The notes below the pieces were generated by a model that saw only the letters and a list, made by a program, of their open reading frames with translations, searched no databases and had not been told where the DNA came from. This document shows positions 37,581 through 50,900 of a stretch of 64,000 bases of DNA, piece after piece (the first letter of the stretch is position 1; each line of letters opens with the position of its first letter). The DNA comes from Stercorarius parasiticus (Eukaryota; Chordata; Aves; Charadriiformes; Stercorariidae). Location: contig VWZL01001367.1 of NCBI GenBank assembly GCA_013396915.1, forward strand, positions 682,001-746,000, in the 5' to 3' direction. The translations under genes were made by a program, and so were the position numbers.

Positions 37581-38200
37581 ATATATAGAGAGTACATATA
37601 AATAACTCACTATCTGTATCACATAGCTCAGTCTGTATTATATGGGGACCCATCATTGCATCAAAATGAGTTAAGTTACATATGTTTATGAGAACTACCA
37701 GTAGTATCTTACCTAGTCTACTTCAACTTCTCCAGCTACTTCCAGAGATGACTGTAGAAAATACTAGCTGAAGAAAAGCCCCCACTCATTCATTAAATCT
37801 CTGGGGTCCCCCACTTTTAGTTATCTATAGAACAGAACCACAAGTACATTGAGACACTTCGTCCTAGGACACTTCGGTGCATAAGCTACTCTAACAGAGT
37901 AAGCTGGCACCTTATTGCCTTCAAGAACAATGCAGTACCACAGACTCAAGTACAAAGGAAAGATGACCTTGGAATTCAAATTCCTAGACAAAACTGGAGT
38001 CAGGTAGGATTCACTGCTGAGCTTGGCCACAAACCTCCACTGCAATTCTACAACAATTGATTAAGGTCCAAATAATTTTGTCACTGCCCCATTAAAATGT
38101 TACCTCACCCCTTGTGTAACTCCACCTGAGCCTTAAATAAAAGACTTCTATAGAGGAAAATGCAGAAAAGAGCAACTCTGTCCCTAACTCAAATGGGGAC
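37581..38200. other. Non-coding DNA, no feature recognised
   Basis: Unique AT-rich sequence with one 74-codon chance frame on minus at 37821-38045. Confidence 0.45.
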
Positions 38201-38568
38201 GGAACCATTACCTGAATACCAGACTTGTCTGTCTTGCCCATTTAGAGATGGGAGTAGGATAATCTATTACTGTATGCACATGCGGTACTCAATACAACAA
38301 AGTCCAATCTCTATTGAGAGGCTACATGTACTCCTGTAATAGATATAAAAATAAAGGGTTCAGAGGAAAGAAATGCTAAAGTACAGAAAAAACAAGATAA
38401 AAACCTACACCAGCAATTCCTAACCACCCTGCATAAACAAAATACTACCATTTCTAATCAACTCTACTGCCCAGCCCAAGTACAGAGTATTTATAGAGTT
38501 TGGAACCAGCATATATTGACGATTATATTAAGTAGTTTACACAAGAAAATGCATTTGTTAACAAAAAC

Positions 38569-38625
38569 AAGGACACCATTACCTGAAAATACCCCATTGT
38601 ATTATAATTTGAAGAAATATTTTGT
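38569..38625 (+). repeat. Local dispersed repeat, copy 1
   Basis: AAGGACACCATTACCTGAAA followed by a TATAATTTGAAG and TATTTTGTTA block. The same order recurs at 39057-39112. A shorter related piece, GGAACCATTACCTGAATACC, lies at 38201-38220. Not a repeat family I recognise. Confidence 0.7.
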
Positions 38626-38915
38626 TATTTGTAAAATGTTATGTCCAAACTAATTTTACTAAAGCCCTCACGATTACAATTTCCTGGACTTATGTGTACA
38701 GGAAACATTTAGGCTCCTCTTTATCTGCAGTAGGAAAAGAGAACTGAAAATCTTTGACCTTCCAAACCAATTTTCTATTTAGGCAAAATAAAAAAAGCCT
38801 CCTTCCTCAAGAGGAGAGGTATTCACTGGTATTTACAAACATGTTTGCTTTTCTAAATAATCCCCAAATACTAAGTATTACTCTTAATTTGCAAAATTAA
38901 AAGTCAGATACAGAG

Positions 38916-38990
38916 CAGTGTTTCCCAAACAGATGGTACGGCACCTGGAGATTCTATTCCCACTAGATGGTAACACACACTTGCAAGTCA
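38916..38990 (+). mobile_element. Possible hAT DNA-transposon end
   Basis: CAGTGTTTCCCAAACAGATG, followed by GTACGGCACCTGG, resembles the terminal inverted repeat of old Charlie/MER5-type hAT elements (CAGTG-TTTC-CAAAC core). No matching right-hand terminus or 8-bp target duplication was found, so this may be a truncated relic or chance. Confidence 0.3.
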
Positions 38991-39056
38991 TAAGAGTCAA
39001 TAAGTCTCAACAAGTAAGGCAACAGGCTCCATTATATTCACAAGCAAGTCAATATG

Positions 39057-39112
39057 AAGGACACCATTACCTGGAAATGCCTAATTGTGCTATAATTTGA
39101 AGTATTTTGTTA
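39057..39112 (+). repeat. Local dispersed repeat, copy 2
   Basis: AAGGACACCATTACCTGGAA followed by CTATAATTTGAAG and TATTTTGTTA, matching copy 1 about 490 bp upstream with several substitutions and a small indel. Indicates an old local duplication. Confidence 0.7.
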
Positions 39113-42100
39113 CAAATCTCATCCTGACTCATAAGCTCTCAACCAGATCATCACCTGCTACCTCCACACATTAGAGCACAACCCCCTTTCTCATCGCTCC
39201 TGACTTTCTTAAAGTGCCCTGAAGTTGTCCAACAAAGTGCTTGGTTATGCAGGCTATTTCAGTTCTGTAATTCCAGTGATACCATAACCCTGACCACACG
39301 CAGTCCTGTGCCTGCTTCCTTTTTAAACCCCACCTCATCTGCGGGCATTGATCTCCAGCCCCCTCATTGCTCAATTTCTCTCTTGTTGCTGCTGAATTCC
39401 CTTGGCATATGCAAGTGAAGTATTCCCAAAGTAATAATCCTCTCTGTACGTTGCTCCAAGCTGGTGAAACATGCAGCCCTGGCTCAGCATATTGGTTTTT
39501 TGTCTGTACATGCAATGCCTCCAGAATTATTCTGATTTTCTTATTTCCGTATCAGTAGCTTTCTTTACAGAGCAAACGTGACAATTTATTGTGTTCAAGC
39601 AATTTACTTTGGGATTTCCGATATGCTTGTGTCCGCATAATTCATTTACAGATAAAATTCAATATTATTATCTTCATGTTATTATTTGCTTTTGATACTG
39701 CAGCAATCAAGTATGTAACATTTAACTTGCATTTTATATGGTCAGCCAGGCCGGAAAGGTTTTCAGTATAGGAACCTCCTCTTCCACCTGCCCAAGTTAT
39801 CTTTCTGATGAGGAATTTTAAAACCTGCAGTCTGAAGTCAAAAAAGGACAAGGAAAAAAAACATTTCCCCTGTCTAAAAAGGGCAACATGCTTAAACCAC
39901 TAATTTCTGACATCCTTAGTTCCTAAGAAGCCCATACTGGAGAATTGAAACACTTGCACAGAATGATACACTGTAAGAATGGCATTACTTAACCCAAGTT
40001 AAACAGAGAAGTAACCCTATTTCTTCTCTTAAGCACCAAAGAAGAGAAAATCCCTACTTAATCTTTGGCATTTGCTATTTACCTTGTAAATCATGGCTCA
40101 GCAGGGAGACTTGCTACTTCTCCCCTATAAATGTAACTTTGGAACAGAATGGGCTCAAGTGCTCCCCTCTTCTCCCTACAAAGCTGGAATAGAATAACTA
40201 CAAAAATTTCAAATTTTTATGAATTTACAAAAATCCTGAAGGAAATTGACTAAATAAGCATAAGGAAAATTAAAAAGAAATGTACTTCTTTTCAGACAAG
40301 TTTCTGAGCAGTTAATTTTTATATGGTAATCTATTAAAAATTAATCAACCAGAGCTAATTCTAGGTCTATCTTAAAAGAAAGATTTTCAGTCGTGTTCAG
40401 AATATGTTTGCTATTTTTCTTCAAAAAAAAATAAAAATTTCATTAGCGATCAAGATAAATTATATTTTAAAAATTATTAACATGTTGAATAAAAACCCGT
40501 CTGGGAGCCATAAATTAACTAGTTTAGCTTGCTGTCAGCTGCATTTCATCTTACTCTAAATAAAGTTTTAGGTGAAGCTGGAAATCGTCTCCTGAACATG
40601 TTTCTTATCCATGCCACGCAGAGAGGTCTGGATTGACAATACTGGCAGATTTCAGTACAGTGACAGCATCGCTGCCACTTTAGAAGGTGCTCTAAAAGCC
40701 ACATTCTCTTTGAGCTACTCCAAGGCCAGGGAGGAGGATCCTCCAAGGCAGAGTGCAGCAACCCATCTATAAGAAGTGCTGCTGCTGGGACCAAACTATA
40801 CCTAAACTGTACTGGCATGCATTTTGTTTTCCAAATTTATTTCCCATGCTTTAAACTGTTGGACTATGTTAGAAACCTGAAATAGATCATTCCAGTTCAT
40901 GTTAAGAGAGCCTCTTCTCTCATGCAATACTGTGGCAGTCCTCACGTATCCAAGACAACATTCCTAAAAGTCAGCACAAAGAACCTATATGTCTTTGAAG
41001 ACTCTCCTCTAAAACTTCACGGGCTATAAAATTTATTTTGAAAAAGTTTGACCTTCCGATGTAAACAATTTAGGAAATTCTAAATAAGCATTCTAGCAAG
41101 TATTGCAAAGCTAGCTTTTACCCCAAAATAATTTTCACTTACTCTCCCTTTGGTACAGTTTGAGTTATCTCTTAATTCCCTTACAAGTAGAGAAAGTGTA
41201 TTTGCTAACATGGATACATCAGTTCTACTGTCTGAAGATACAAACCCCATGTATTATTATAGCGTAAAGAAGTAATTCAGTTATTAAACAGTCACACAGG
41301 AGACAATGCCCTTAACAGAATTACTTCAGTTTTACAAAACCCAGCACAGAAAGCAGATTGCAACTTTTCTTAAGCTCTACAATAAAATTAGCCGAATCCA
41401 GATATAGGATCATTTTCTTCTGGATCTGGCCATTAGGGGCTGTACCTATCATTTATACCACTAGATGCCTGTTATTATAGCAAATGCCTTAATATTAAGA
41501 GATATAAGGTATTTTAAAAATTATTATTATCTTATTGAATTACTTTTGAAGAATTTTCAAGAAGTTTCACTAACTGCCTAAAGCAATGAATAAAGTAATT
41601 TTATTACCGTCTCTAAGTTGCAATTTTTACAGTATCTTTCTCTTTGTACCTAAGAATTAAAAACATAGCAGAGCTAGGTAGGAATACAGCGAGATAGGTG
41701 AGCTGTTGCAAGAAGGAGACACCAAGCACTGTAACAGAAACACTGACATTTAGGATGAAACACCGCTACCATTGTCTCCAACGCACTCTTATTCTTAAAG
41801 TCACTTTGATAATGAAAGACCGATTACATTGCCAGTAGCTTTTGGTCCTGGTTGAGTGTAATTCAGAAGTTCCTATAAAAAGCATATTGAGAATATTGGT
41901 GGTTTGGAAGAGGAGTTATCTGCAGCACAGTATGTATGATCTGTTACCTGTTTATCTGAGTTTCATTACCATAATCCTTCAAAAGACCTTGTTTTCACTG
42001 TCAGGCGCAGGTGAAAGATAGAAAGAGTTTGGTTGAAGTCAGTAGAGCTTTGAAACCCCAGTGTTTGTAATGACAGCCAGATCCTTGCAAGGTGCTAGAA

Positions 42101-42702
42101 GAACCATATATTAAACCACGCAGTAAAAGTATGTCTTTCATCTGAATATTTTGTGGAGAGAAACACAAAGACTCCAAGTCCCTACTCCTCATACCACACT
42201 GAACTATTACTAACAGACGCAAGGAAAATGTGTCAGAATGCGTCAGAAAGAACATGCCAGCTTGCAGAAAAGAATTAAGATGCAGCAAAAATTAATTTCC
42301 AAATAAATTCTACATTTCAAAAGTTGGCGTGTATTTAAGTCATTGTATAAGGAGAATTAAAAGACAGCACAAACCTCAAACGTGATCAAATACATGAATT
42401 AATATGGCAAAAGATAAAATGATGTCATGCTACTAAGTGACAAGAATAACACTATGCAGAGTCCATCTGATCTTTATTACTAGTAAGTGACAGATCTCAA
42501 TTGCAATCATAAAAATCCACTGAGATCCGTAGCCTGTTATTCTACATACTCATGGACAGAATCAGTCTGCTAAGAGAAAAAGCTCAAGAATTCCAAATGT
42601 TCACTAACCACTCTGCTATTCACTATCCTGTGTATGTGAAAAGTACTAACACGCAACGTCATCAAAATCTATCAACTTTAATTTGCTAGTTCTCTGGATT
42701 TT
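39113..42702. other. Unique non-coding DNA
   Basis: Chance frames only (up to 114 codons on minus at 39171-39515). An AT-rich, motif-dense patch at about 40270-40560 has some enhancer-like texture. No repeat family was recognised. Confidence 0.45.
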
Positions 42703-42738
42703 TCATAGAATCACAGAATGGTTTAGGTTGGAAGGGAA
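42703..42738 (-). mobile_element. 36-bp CR1 3'-terminal stub
   Basis: TCATAGAATCACAGAATGGT followed by TTAGGTTGGAAGGGA is the reverse complement of the last bases of CR1, close to consensus. Similarity stops abruptly after 36 bp, which means extreme 5' truncation or later deletion. Confidence 0.85.
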
Positions 42739-43081
42739 TTTTCTATGGAATTCACTGAGAATTGCTTTAATATGATCTATTATGGCTGGAGCCTTCTATG
42801 TAATAACCCAAACAATTGCAGATAAGCAATCATGCATTAGAAAAATTGTAACAAAAAATTCATATTACGGCAAGTAATCAAGAGCTGAGAGTGGGATAGG
42901 ACTTGAGGAGGAAGTAAGATTTCAGATTTTTCCAATTACTCTATGAAATATTTTTAGGCAATTGTTTTTTCAATTTTTAAAATTAAATTCTAAATAGAAA
43001 AGGGATATAAAAACATTTTAAAAATTCATGAAAATGAATTAGTTGTTTTTGCAGTCGCTTGAGGTGCCCCAAATCAGAAAG

Positions 43082-43158
43082 TTACATTAAATATTGTAAT
43101 GTAATTGATTTACATGAATTTAATGTAATTAATGTCATGTAATTTAATGTAATTAAAG
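43082..43158. repeat. AT-rich TAATTA-type tandem repeat
   Basis: A degenerate ~22-bp unit built on TTTAATGTAATTAA recurs two to three times (best copies at about 43112-43134 and 43135-43158). The array is packed with ATTA/TAAT cores. Could be simple-sequence expansion or a homeodomain-site cluster. Confidence 0.75.
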
Positions 43159-46100
43159 ATGTTAGAGCTTAAGTAAATAGTGACAAATCACAAGTTTACT
43201 TATAAGTACAGTAATTACTCCTATTTATAAAACACGAAGTAGTTCATTTGAGGGTTATTGTAAGTGTAACACCAAAACACAGAAAGCAGAAATTCAGCTT
43301 TGGATACTCACTTCTTACACATAACACTTGAGGACTAATTTTTCACTCAGCTCCCTGCCGTTTTCAAGGAGATTATCATTCAGCAAAAATACTGAACTAC
43401 GTTACGGTCACACTTTCTACTGAGAGAAATCTTGGTAAAAGAACTGTACATTCTATTTGGAAAGGGTAAGAACCAAGGTCATCTTGATCACAGATGGTAG
43501 AAGTTAAAAACTGAAAGTACTTGACTAGCAAATTCCCTTACCAACGTGCATCTTTTTAAAGTACAAGCCAATCACAATGAACCGATATAACCTTCAAATC
43601 TGAAGAACCTTCATAATTTACATTAAAACCTCGCTTTAAAATAATGGGAAAACAATCTCTTCTCACTTATCCATCTTCTTTTACTGCAAAAGCATATTCA
43701 TGTACTTAAGCAAGCAACTGATTTTGCACCTATGCTTGGTTTTTAACTGGGGCAGATGAGAATAATTTTCCCATTGGGGCAAGAGCTACGGAATTTAAGT
43801 TGTAAGCGAGATAGAGGAGGAAATTCTTGTCCTTCTGTTATAGTTGTGTAACTGGATGTCAGAGCTGTCCCTGCATGCACACCCATGGTACTTAATCCCC
43901 TGGATGCCCCAGAAACTCCCCAGCTAGTCATCTACACTGGTGAGAACAGATCAGCTGGAGACAAGACTGAACTCCTAGCTGCCCTCAAGAAAAAAAGGAT
44001 TTGAGTAACTGCTGCAAGAAGGTCTCCAGGAGGGACTTTTGGAAAGTACCGAGTGTGCTAACCTATGCAAAAAATTCAACAACAGAGGGGTTTCTTTAAA
44101 CAAACGCTCTGCCCATGCGTATCTAACATGATCCAGAAGGGCAAATTGAATGATTTTCATCTTTGCACTTCTGCAGCAAAGGAAGAGAGAACAAAACCTC
44201 CTCTTTAAGGTGATACTGAAAAGTTTCAGAGTCCTTCAAAATATCTTGCCAAGTCCTTTAATATCTTTGTTCTCTGGGAAACACAGTATGTCTCTGAAGA
44301 AGGGCCATGAAGGGTTTGCATGCCCAAAACTGTGAATTTTTCCAACTATACCAGTAGCTAATAAAAGATATTGCCTTAGTCGACAATTCTTGTCATGCCT
44401 ACATCCATAGACTGCCAGGGTTATCCCAAAGCAACATTAAAAGCTCTTTTCATAGCAGATCTAGAAAAGAATGTCTATGTTACTGAAGTAGGGATGTGAA
44501 ATCATTTTCTGGATAGGTTTTCTTCTCTCAAATTAGGATGGCAATTCAATAGAGCAGAACCAGCTCTTGTACTGACAAAAATAACTTCCAAACGCATGTG
44601 ATTGAAAATAATGAAAAGCCTCCAAAATTTAAATTAAAGGGTTAGATTTACCCCTTTTTTTATTATTTATGGTCATTGAACAGCTGTAATTTTCCTTCAT
44701 GAATTCTACTTTAAATATGCAGATCCCAAGCCACCTTTTCTCACGTATAATGTAAGCAATAATATATCAAATGTATCAGACAGGAGAGGAAGTTCATGAG
44801 CCTTACTAGTAATTCCTAAAAAGAAGAAAAATCTGTAGCTTTTTTTTTTTCATTTTTATATTCTTTAAATTGAGAAGCCACAAGGACTGGTGAAACTGAG
44901 CAGACAAATACCTTAACACCACCACCTCCAGCTCACACTTGAGTTCTGACTTGAAACTCAACTGTTTTGTTTTCCAAGTCAAGAGCAGAGGCTAACAATT
45001 TCCCTATACAGAAATTTTATTGTGCTGATTAGATCAAGACTGCAGGACAACTAAGAATTAATAAGAGAAATTACAAAAACAAGCAAACAAAAAAGACCCC
45101 AAACCTTCTCTGGTATCTCAACATAGAGTTTCAATATTCCAGGTGATTGTCTATCCCATATCGTATGGATTACTGAACCAAGATTTCATAAGCACAGTTA
45201 AATTAGTATATGGACACAATTTGAAGTGATGACATAAAAAAAAATAATGAATGCTACTTCATATTTCTGCCAAATTCCCTCTTATTAATTCAAGACCCTA
45301 GCATTCTTGTATGAATGAGTTTTAGACCTGCAGAAGGTCAAGAAGGTCATACATCATCCAACACACAACTCTGTTTTCCAGTTAATCAAAATGTGTCAGT
45401 ACGATGACTTTCAAGCATAACATGAAGACCATATTTTACTGGAGGTATTACTGAAAAGTGTAGGCAAAACTGTTAGCTCTTTCTTTACAACGTAATTTGG
45501 CTTAGTTGGAATCTGCTCATTGGATCCTTAGCTTGATTTTAAGAACTTAATTCCACCCAAAGTTTGTGAAAAATCTACAATATGTGTCTATGAAAAATGC
45601 AACTGAGTTTCTGAAGTAAAACTTTCATAATATTGTTATTACTACACTTTAAATCACGTACATAAGTCCACTTTCACTGCTGCTTCCATTATTTCAGGTT
45701 TTCAATCAGCATTTAGAATTTAAAAGTGGAGAAACACCTTCAAACCTAAACTTCAAGAGTGGACTAAATTAAAAGGAGAATTTGAATTTTAATTCCAAGC
45801 ACACCAAAGATTTTGTATTTTTTAACAACTTTTTTTTTTCTGTTGAAAACAAAATAGTTGTTAACAACATATTTCCTGAAGAACAATGGCCAGAAATGTA
45901 TTTTGAGGAATTCACCTCTTTATGGAAGGCTATGTGCTAAATAAACATCTATTTGAGGTGACGCCAAATGGTGTAATAATGCACTACAGGAAAAAAAAGT
46001 ACTCTTAACTGGCAGTTTAAAACCTTTGTTTGTACAGATCTTTAATAATACTTCATGAAACACAAATCATATTTTCATGTAAGGGTAAGAGACCACATTT

Positions 46101-47700
46101 TTAAAAGTGAATTTCTGAAGTTACAATATGATACTACTATAAAAGTAAATTTAGTGTGCTGAATACTTGGAGAGAAAAACAATACTTTGGTTTCAGATTG
46201 TTAGCAAGCTTCTTGCTCCAGTATCTCTTATTTGCAATTCCCACATGAATCAAAACAATGACATATCCAAAAGTCTAATTGGAACACACTTCCTGAAACT
46301 TGACTTATTGTCCTGTGCATCTTCTACTCCTTTGATAAAACCCTGGAAAGAGCTTTTACAAATTCCTAATTTCTATTTAATGCCACCCTAAGAACTGTCA
46401 CACTGAATTTACATTAAATTTTCTGGGCATGCTATTACAGCTGTAGCATCACAAATGCCAATACTACTAGCCCTGCACGATTAAGTTCCTTCAGGATTAT
46501 TTCAATCAGAAAACACCATGCCTCTCCATATACACCACATTTGCCAGCATAATTTTCTTGTCTTCCTCAGTCTGAACTGGACTTCATACTGAACACCAAC
46601 ATACCTTTTCAAAATCAATATCATTAGTTCTAACTGTGCTGCCACAAGATTAGTGTCAGATTACTATTTCTAAAAAATATCCATCTTCCTCTGTAACTAT
46701 TTTTTTAATCAAATTACCTGAATGGTTTATGACATCTGATACATATGTCCTCTATAGTACGAACACATTCTTTTGGTCCCTTAACTTTAGGGTAGGACAA
46801 AGGTCTAGATTACTAGATCTAATAAAAAATGCCTATAAAAAAAGGGATGAAATTTAGGTATGTAAACAAAATCCAGAACCCTGAATGTGCTGCTGAGGCA
46901 TTCAGCGGAGAGCAATGTAAGAATATGTCAGGATTCACTTTCGACTGCACTGCAGATGCTGAGCTGCCTAAACATTGTATTTTGTTCAGTAACCAGCAAA
47001 TAAGGACAGAATGATGCCAAGTGTCCCACCTCTGAAGTGTGAGGTACTACCTCTCTCTAACTTAGATTTGCCCACCTACATTTACTCTGAACTCAGGTGC
47101 CTATTCCCGCCTTCTCTATTAAAAGACTGAAGGAAGAACCATTTACCTTTTTCAGGTGACAGGTCTAATAGTTAGAACATCCATACAGGAAATAGGAGCA
47201 CCAGGAATCATTTCCTCTGCTTTTCTAAGAAGATACAAAAACAAGTACTTTCCTGTCATCTAGCATAGCTTGGGTGAGGGTGATTCATTTTTTCTGCTGC
47301 ATCTAAAAACCAGATGACAAGTCAATGTAAAATTGTATTCATATACTGAAATGCATTCATTCTGACACACAGGGTTAGTTCGTTCTTGTAGTTTTGCTTG
47401 GGTGATTATAGAAAAATAGGAGAAGGAGAAAATACATTTATGCCTTTTCCACAGAACCTCTGCCACTGCAAGTGTGAAAAAAATACCTATTGAAGGGAGC
47501 TAGTTTTGGTTTCTCACTGGCTCACACAACCCCAGTTCTCACACTTAGGTTGCTAGACAGGACGATTTCCTGATCATTTTCAATGCATCCTTGCTAATGT
47601 TAATGTCAACATTCCCTCAATTCCAGCATAAGTATGACTGGTGTAGCCCTGTAAATATGAATTCGTCATTGCCAGTAGAAGGCCATAGGTTTGCATTGTC
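43159..47700. other. Unique AT-rich non-coding DNA
   Basis: Short frames only. A hairpin-capable pair TTAACAACT (45822-45830) and AGTTGTTAA (45856-45864) flanks a T-rich loop. A run of T lies at 44840-44850. No gene or transposon was recognised. Confidence 0.45.
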
Positions 47701-47940
47701 CTGGAGAGTCGGGCCCCAGGAGCTGTCTGGGCTTGTGTTGGCCAGAACTGGTTAAGGCTTATTGTCCTGTGGCTGTGGCCTCCTTGGCTGCAGCTTCAGC
47801 TCTGCGAGTGCCAGAGCTGGGAAAGGGCTGGTAGCTGGGGGTCAGTGGGCGACAACCCACAGCCTGGTGTCAGCTGAGGCTGGGGCAAGCACATGGGCAG
47901 CTGCCAGGCTGTGGCTGGGATCCACTGGGAAAGCAGTGAG
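47701..47940. other. Isolated GC-rich islet of unknown origin
   Basis: By hand count about 63% G+C over 47761-47940, against a clearly AT-rich surrounding. It is rich in GGCTGGG, AGCTGGG and GCTGCCAGGCTG words, and carries a GTGGG/CCCAC hairpin at about 47845-47860. CpGs are few, so it is not a CpG island. It could be an unrecognised transposon fragment or a decayed minisatellite-like stretch. The 68-codon plus frame through it is low-complexity and unsupported. Confidence 0.4.
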
Positions 47941-50900
47941 TGTTAAGAAAATGCATAAACACCCATAGCCAAGACTGAAGGGGACCTCCACCCTCCCCAA
48001 TGAACATTATGCGTTTTTCGCAGAATGCATCACTTTGGAGATGTAGATTCTTGTATTGGGAAACCAATGAAAGCAAGTTAGGAAATTTTTGTTTTGATTT
48101 CCCTATGTCTCTTGGGAAAAGAAAGAAGGAAAATAAGTGAGTTTCAGTTTAAATGTCTGGTCTGTATTCAGGCTCTATTTTCTATTCAAAGAACATGAAG
48201 TATAAGGAGGAATGAGGGGAAGATCTACAATATGCCTTTGCACTTCAACTTGGTTTCTATTGAAAAGTTACTGGAGAGGAAAACTGAGACTCTTAAATGC
48301 CCTTAGTTACCCAGAGACATCACTGTTGGAACATGCCATCCTCTTCCTATCAACTAGGGCAACTTCAAAATTCCAAGGAGTTTTTTAAAAGCTTCTGTAA
48401 CAAAACACTATACTGGCTTGAAAGAGATGCTTTCAAAATCGCAAGAGGATTGGTCAGAACTGGTTTCATCCTGACTTCCCAACAGGAGTGCAGCCTTTCA
48501 ACACAAGGCGTGCCATGTGGACCTAATGTCTTCTCATCACTAGATCATATGCTAAGACACACCCGACATAGCAATTTCTGTATCTCTAGGTTGGTTTTAG
48601 CTTACCATAACAGAAGAATTACGGTGTGCCCGGTATCCTAACAATACATTAAAATGATACAAATGTCTTCTTTTTCATAAGATGAGACAATCATATTTAT
48701 CACATATTCTGAACACAACAGCGTTTGTGTCATTGTGCCATTATGATAACAAGGTGCCTTATTACCATTGAGTGTTGAAAAACTCTGGTAACACTGTAGA
48801 AAAGATTTACTACAAGAAATTTTCATCCAAATAATACTGTCTTACTGAGCTTTTGACAGCTGCACTGTTACGACTCTGCAAAGACAGTTGATCGTAAATT
48901 GTTCTTACCCATAAAATACAGCAATTGAATTTTACAAATGTAACATAATTATTCTAAATTTATGCTGCTTGTTTTGACACTCTAATGATTTGTCATATTT
49001 TAATCTGGGAGTGCCAGTTACCTTTGGGGGAGGTGGGACAGAGGAGTTTATTTTCTGTATTTTAATCCAGAGTGGTTCAGCTGGCAACTGCCCAGCCACC
49101 CTCCGGGTACTTCCTGAAGGAGCTGCCCTTGCAGCCAAGGGGGAGAAGGGTTGTAGCTGTCACTTGATGCTCGAGAGCTGTTTATGCAGATGGCAATGCT
49201 GAACTGTGCTGCTAAACCAAGTATTTAGGAATATGGAATTAAGTTGTCACTCTAATGACTAATGTGTAACGTTATCTTTCACTTAATATATCCTAAATTC
49301 CTTATGAACTTAAAATACAGTGTACTTTGAAAAGACTCAAAAGCCCTGTTCTCTTAATTAAGAGATACAGACCAACATAATGTGTTAACTTAGGGTTGGA
49401 CAATTAGCTTTACATTATGATACAAATGGAACTGTATTCAATGAGCGAGAAGAGCACAGTATTTTGTGGTACATTGACAACCCAATCTATTTTCAGTGAT
49501 CCAGGTATAATATTGTGTTCAGTGAATTTACTGTAGATTTATGCTGGTGTTAATTAAGATCACAATTTGGACTTTGAGGTTTAATCTACCTTGTTTTGTG
49601 TGCATGTCTTATTATACCTGAGCATAAACTGTTATTAAATTATTTCTATGATACAGTACTGATTAAAATGCTTGGAGTTTAGCTACAGATTTTTACTATG
49701 TTGCATTCCTCTGAAAGTATTAAATGATGATTTTATATTTTATTCATGCTCACACTTGAGAAAGACTGTATGTCCAAGAAAAGAGAAGGAACATTTAGAG
49801 AAGGGTAATTTCTCACTGTAATTTAACTATGGTACTTGGTTTCATTTCCTTGAGCCTAATCCTATGCCTACTAACACAAACTGATCACCCTTGAAAGCAG
49901 AACTAATGAGATCTTTTCAACGTTTAAAAATGTTGCACAAATATTTCACTTCTATTTTTTTTTCCCATGGAAACTAAAAATCAAATTGTGTCATGACTGT
50001 CAAGTGAACTGAATCTTAGATAACAAAATAAAGTTCTAGCTACTTAAGATTTAGTGTTATAGAACTAATTTTGTCATGTTAGAGTTTGAATTTGTGAAAT
50101 ATAATACCTAGTTTTTAAAATCACATTTTATTAGTGTAATCTTATAAGCTTTCTACTATCACTAAGAAATCACTTTCTGCTATAGTTTAAGCTCAAATAC
50201 AGTTTCCAGCCATGGGCTGGGATCTTTATGGAAGCAGCTCATCTTCTGAGGAGGCAGAGGAAGGCATATTTCATTTCACAATGCTGCAAGTCTCTGTCAG
50301 GTATTCCTGACCTAAAATATGATGGCTTAAATAAAAATAAAACCAGTATAAGCAATACTTCTATCCATTTGCAACCTTTAGGAATTGTATTCATCATTAC
50401 TTCTCAGGCAGATCTTTAGTTGGTTTCAATTATACCTACTGAGTATGCCTCAGAAATCAGGATCCTGATCCCAAGTTTGGAAAGTGATGGTCTGGGAGGC
50501 TGCTCACGGGCACACAGTGGCAGCACTGCAACTCTATTTCCCTAGCAAGATACCAGGTTCCACATTCTCACTCAGTCTCAAACTCTACAAAAGAGAAAAA
50601 AAAGAAAGGAAGAACTGATACCTAAGGTTAAACTTCTCGATCAGTATTGGACACGTGCAAACTAGCAGATGCAGAGAAGTTATGAGATCCAGCATCTTCA
50701 AGCTCTACCTTTCTCAATGGCACTTTCAATGGCCACAGACTACTGTCTCTTCCTACAACCTTGCCTCAGCATAGAGCACCTTGCTCTGGGCCCATCACCT
50801 GCCACAGCCTGTCAGATAGTGCCGGTTTCTTTTTAGCTGGGGAGCTAGTGAGGGAATAGCTCGTGCTGAGGAAAGGCTATGCCTGCAATTCCTGGTATAT

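Noticed and set aside
47701..47940. GC-rich islet as a CpG-island promoter
   Set aside because: Too short and poor in CpG despite high G+C; no TATA or initiator context nearby.
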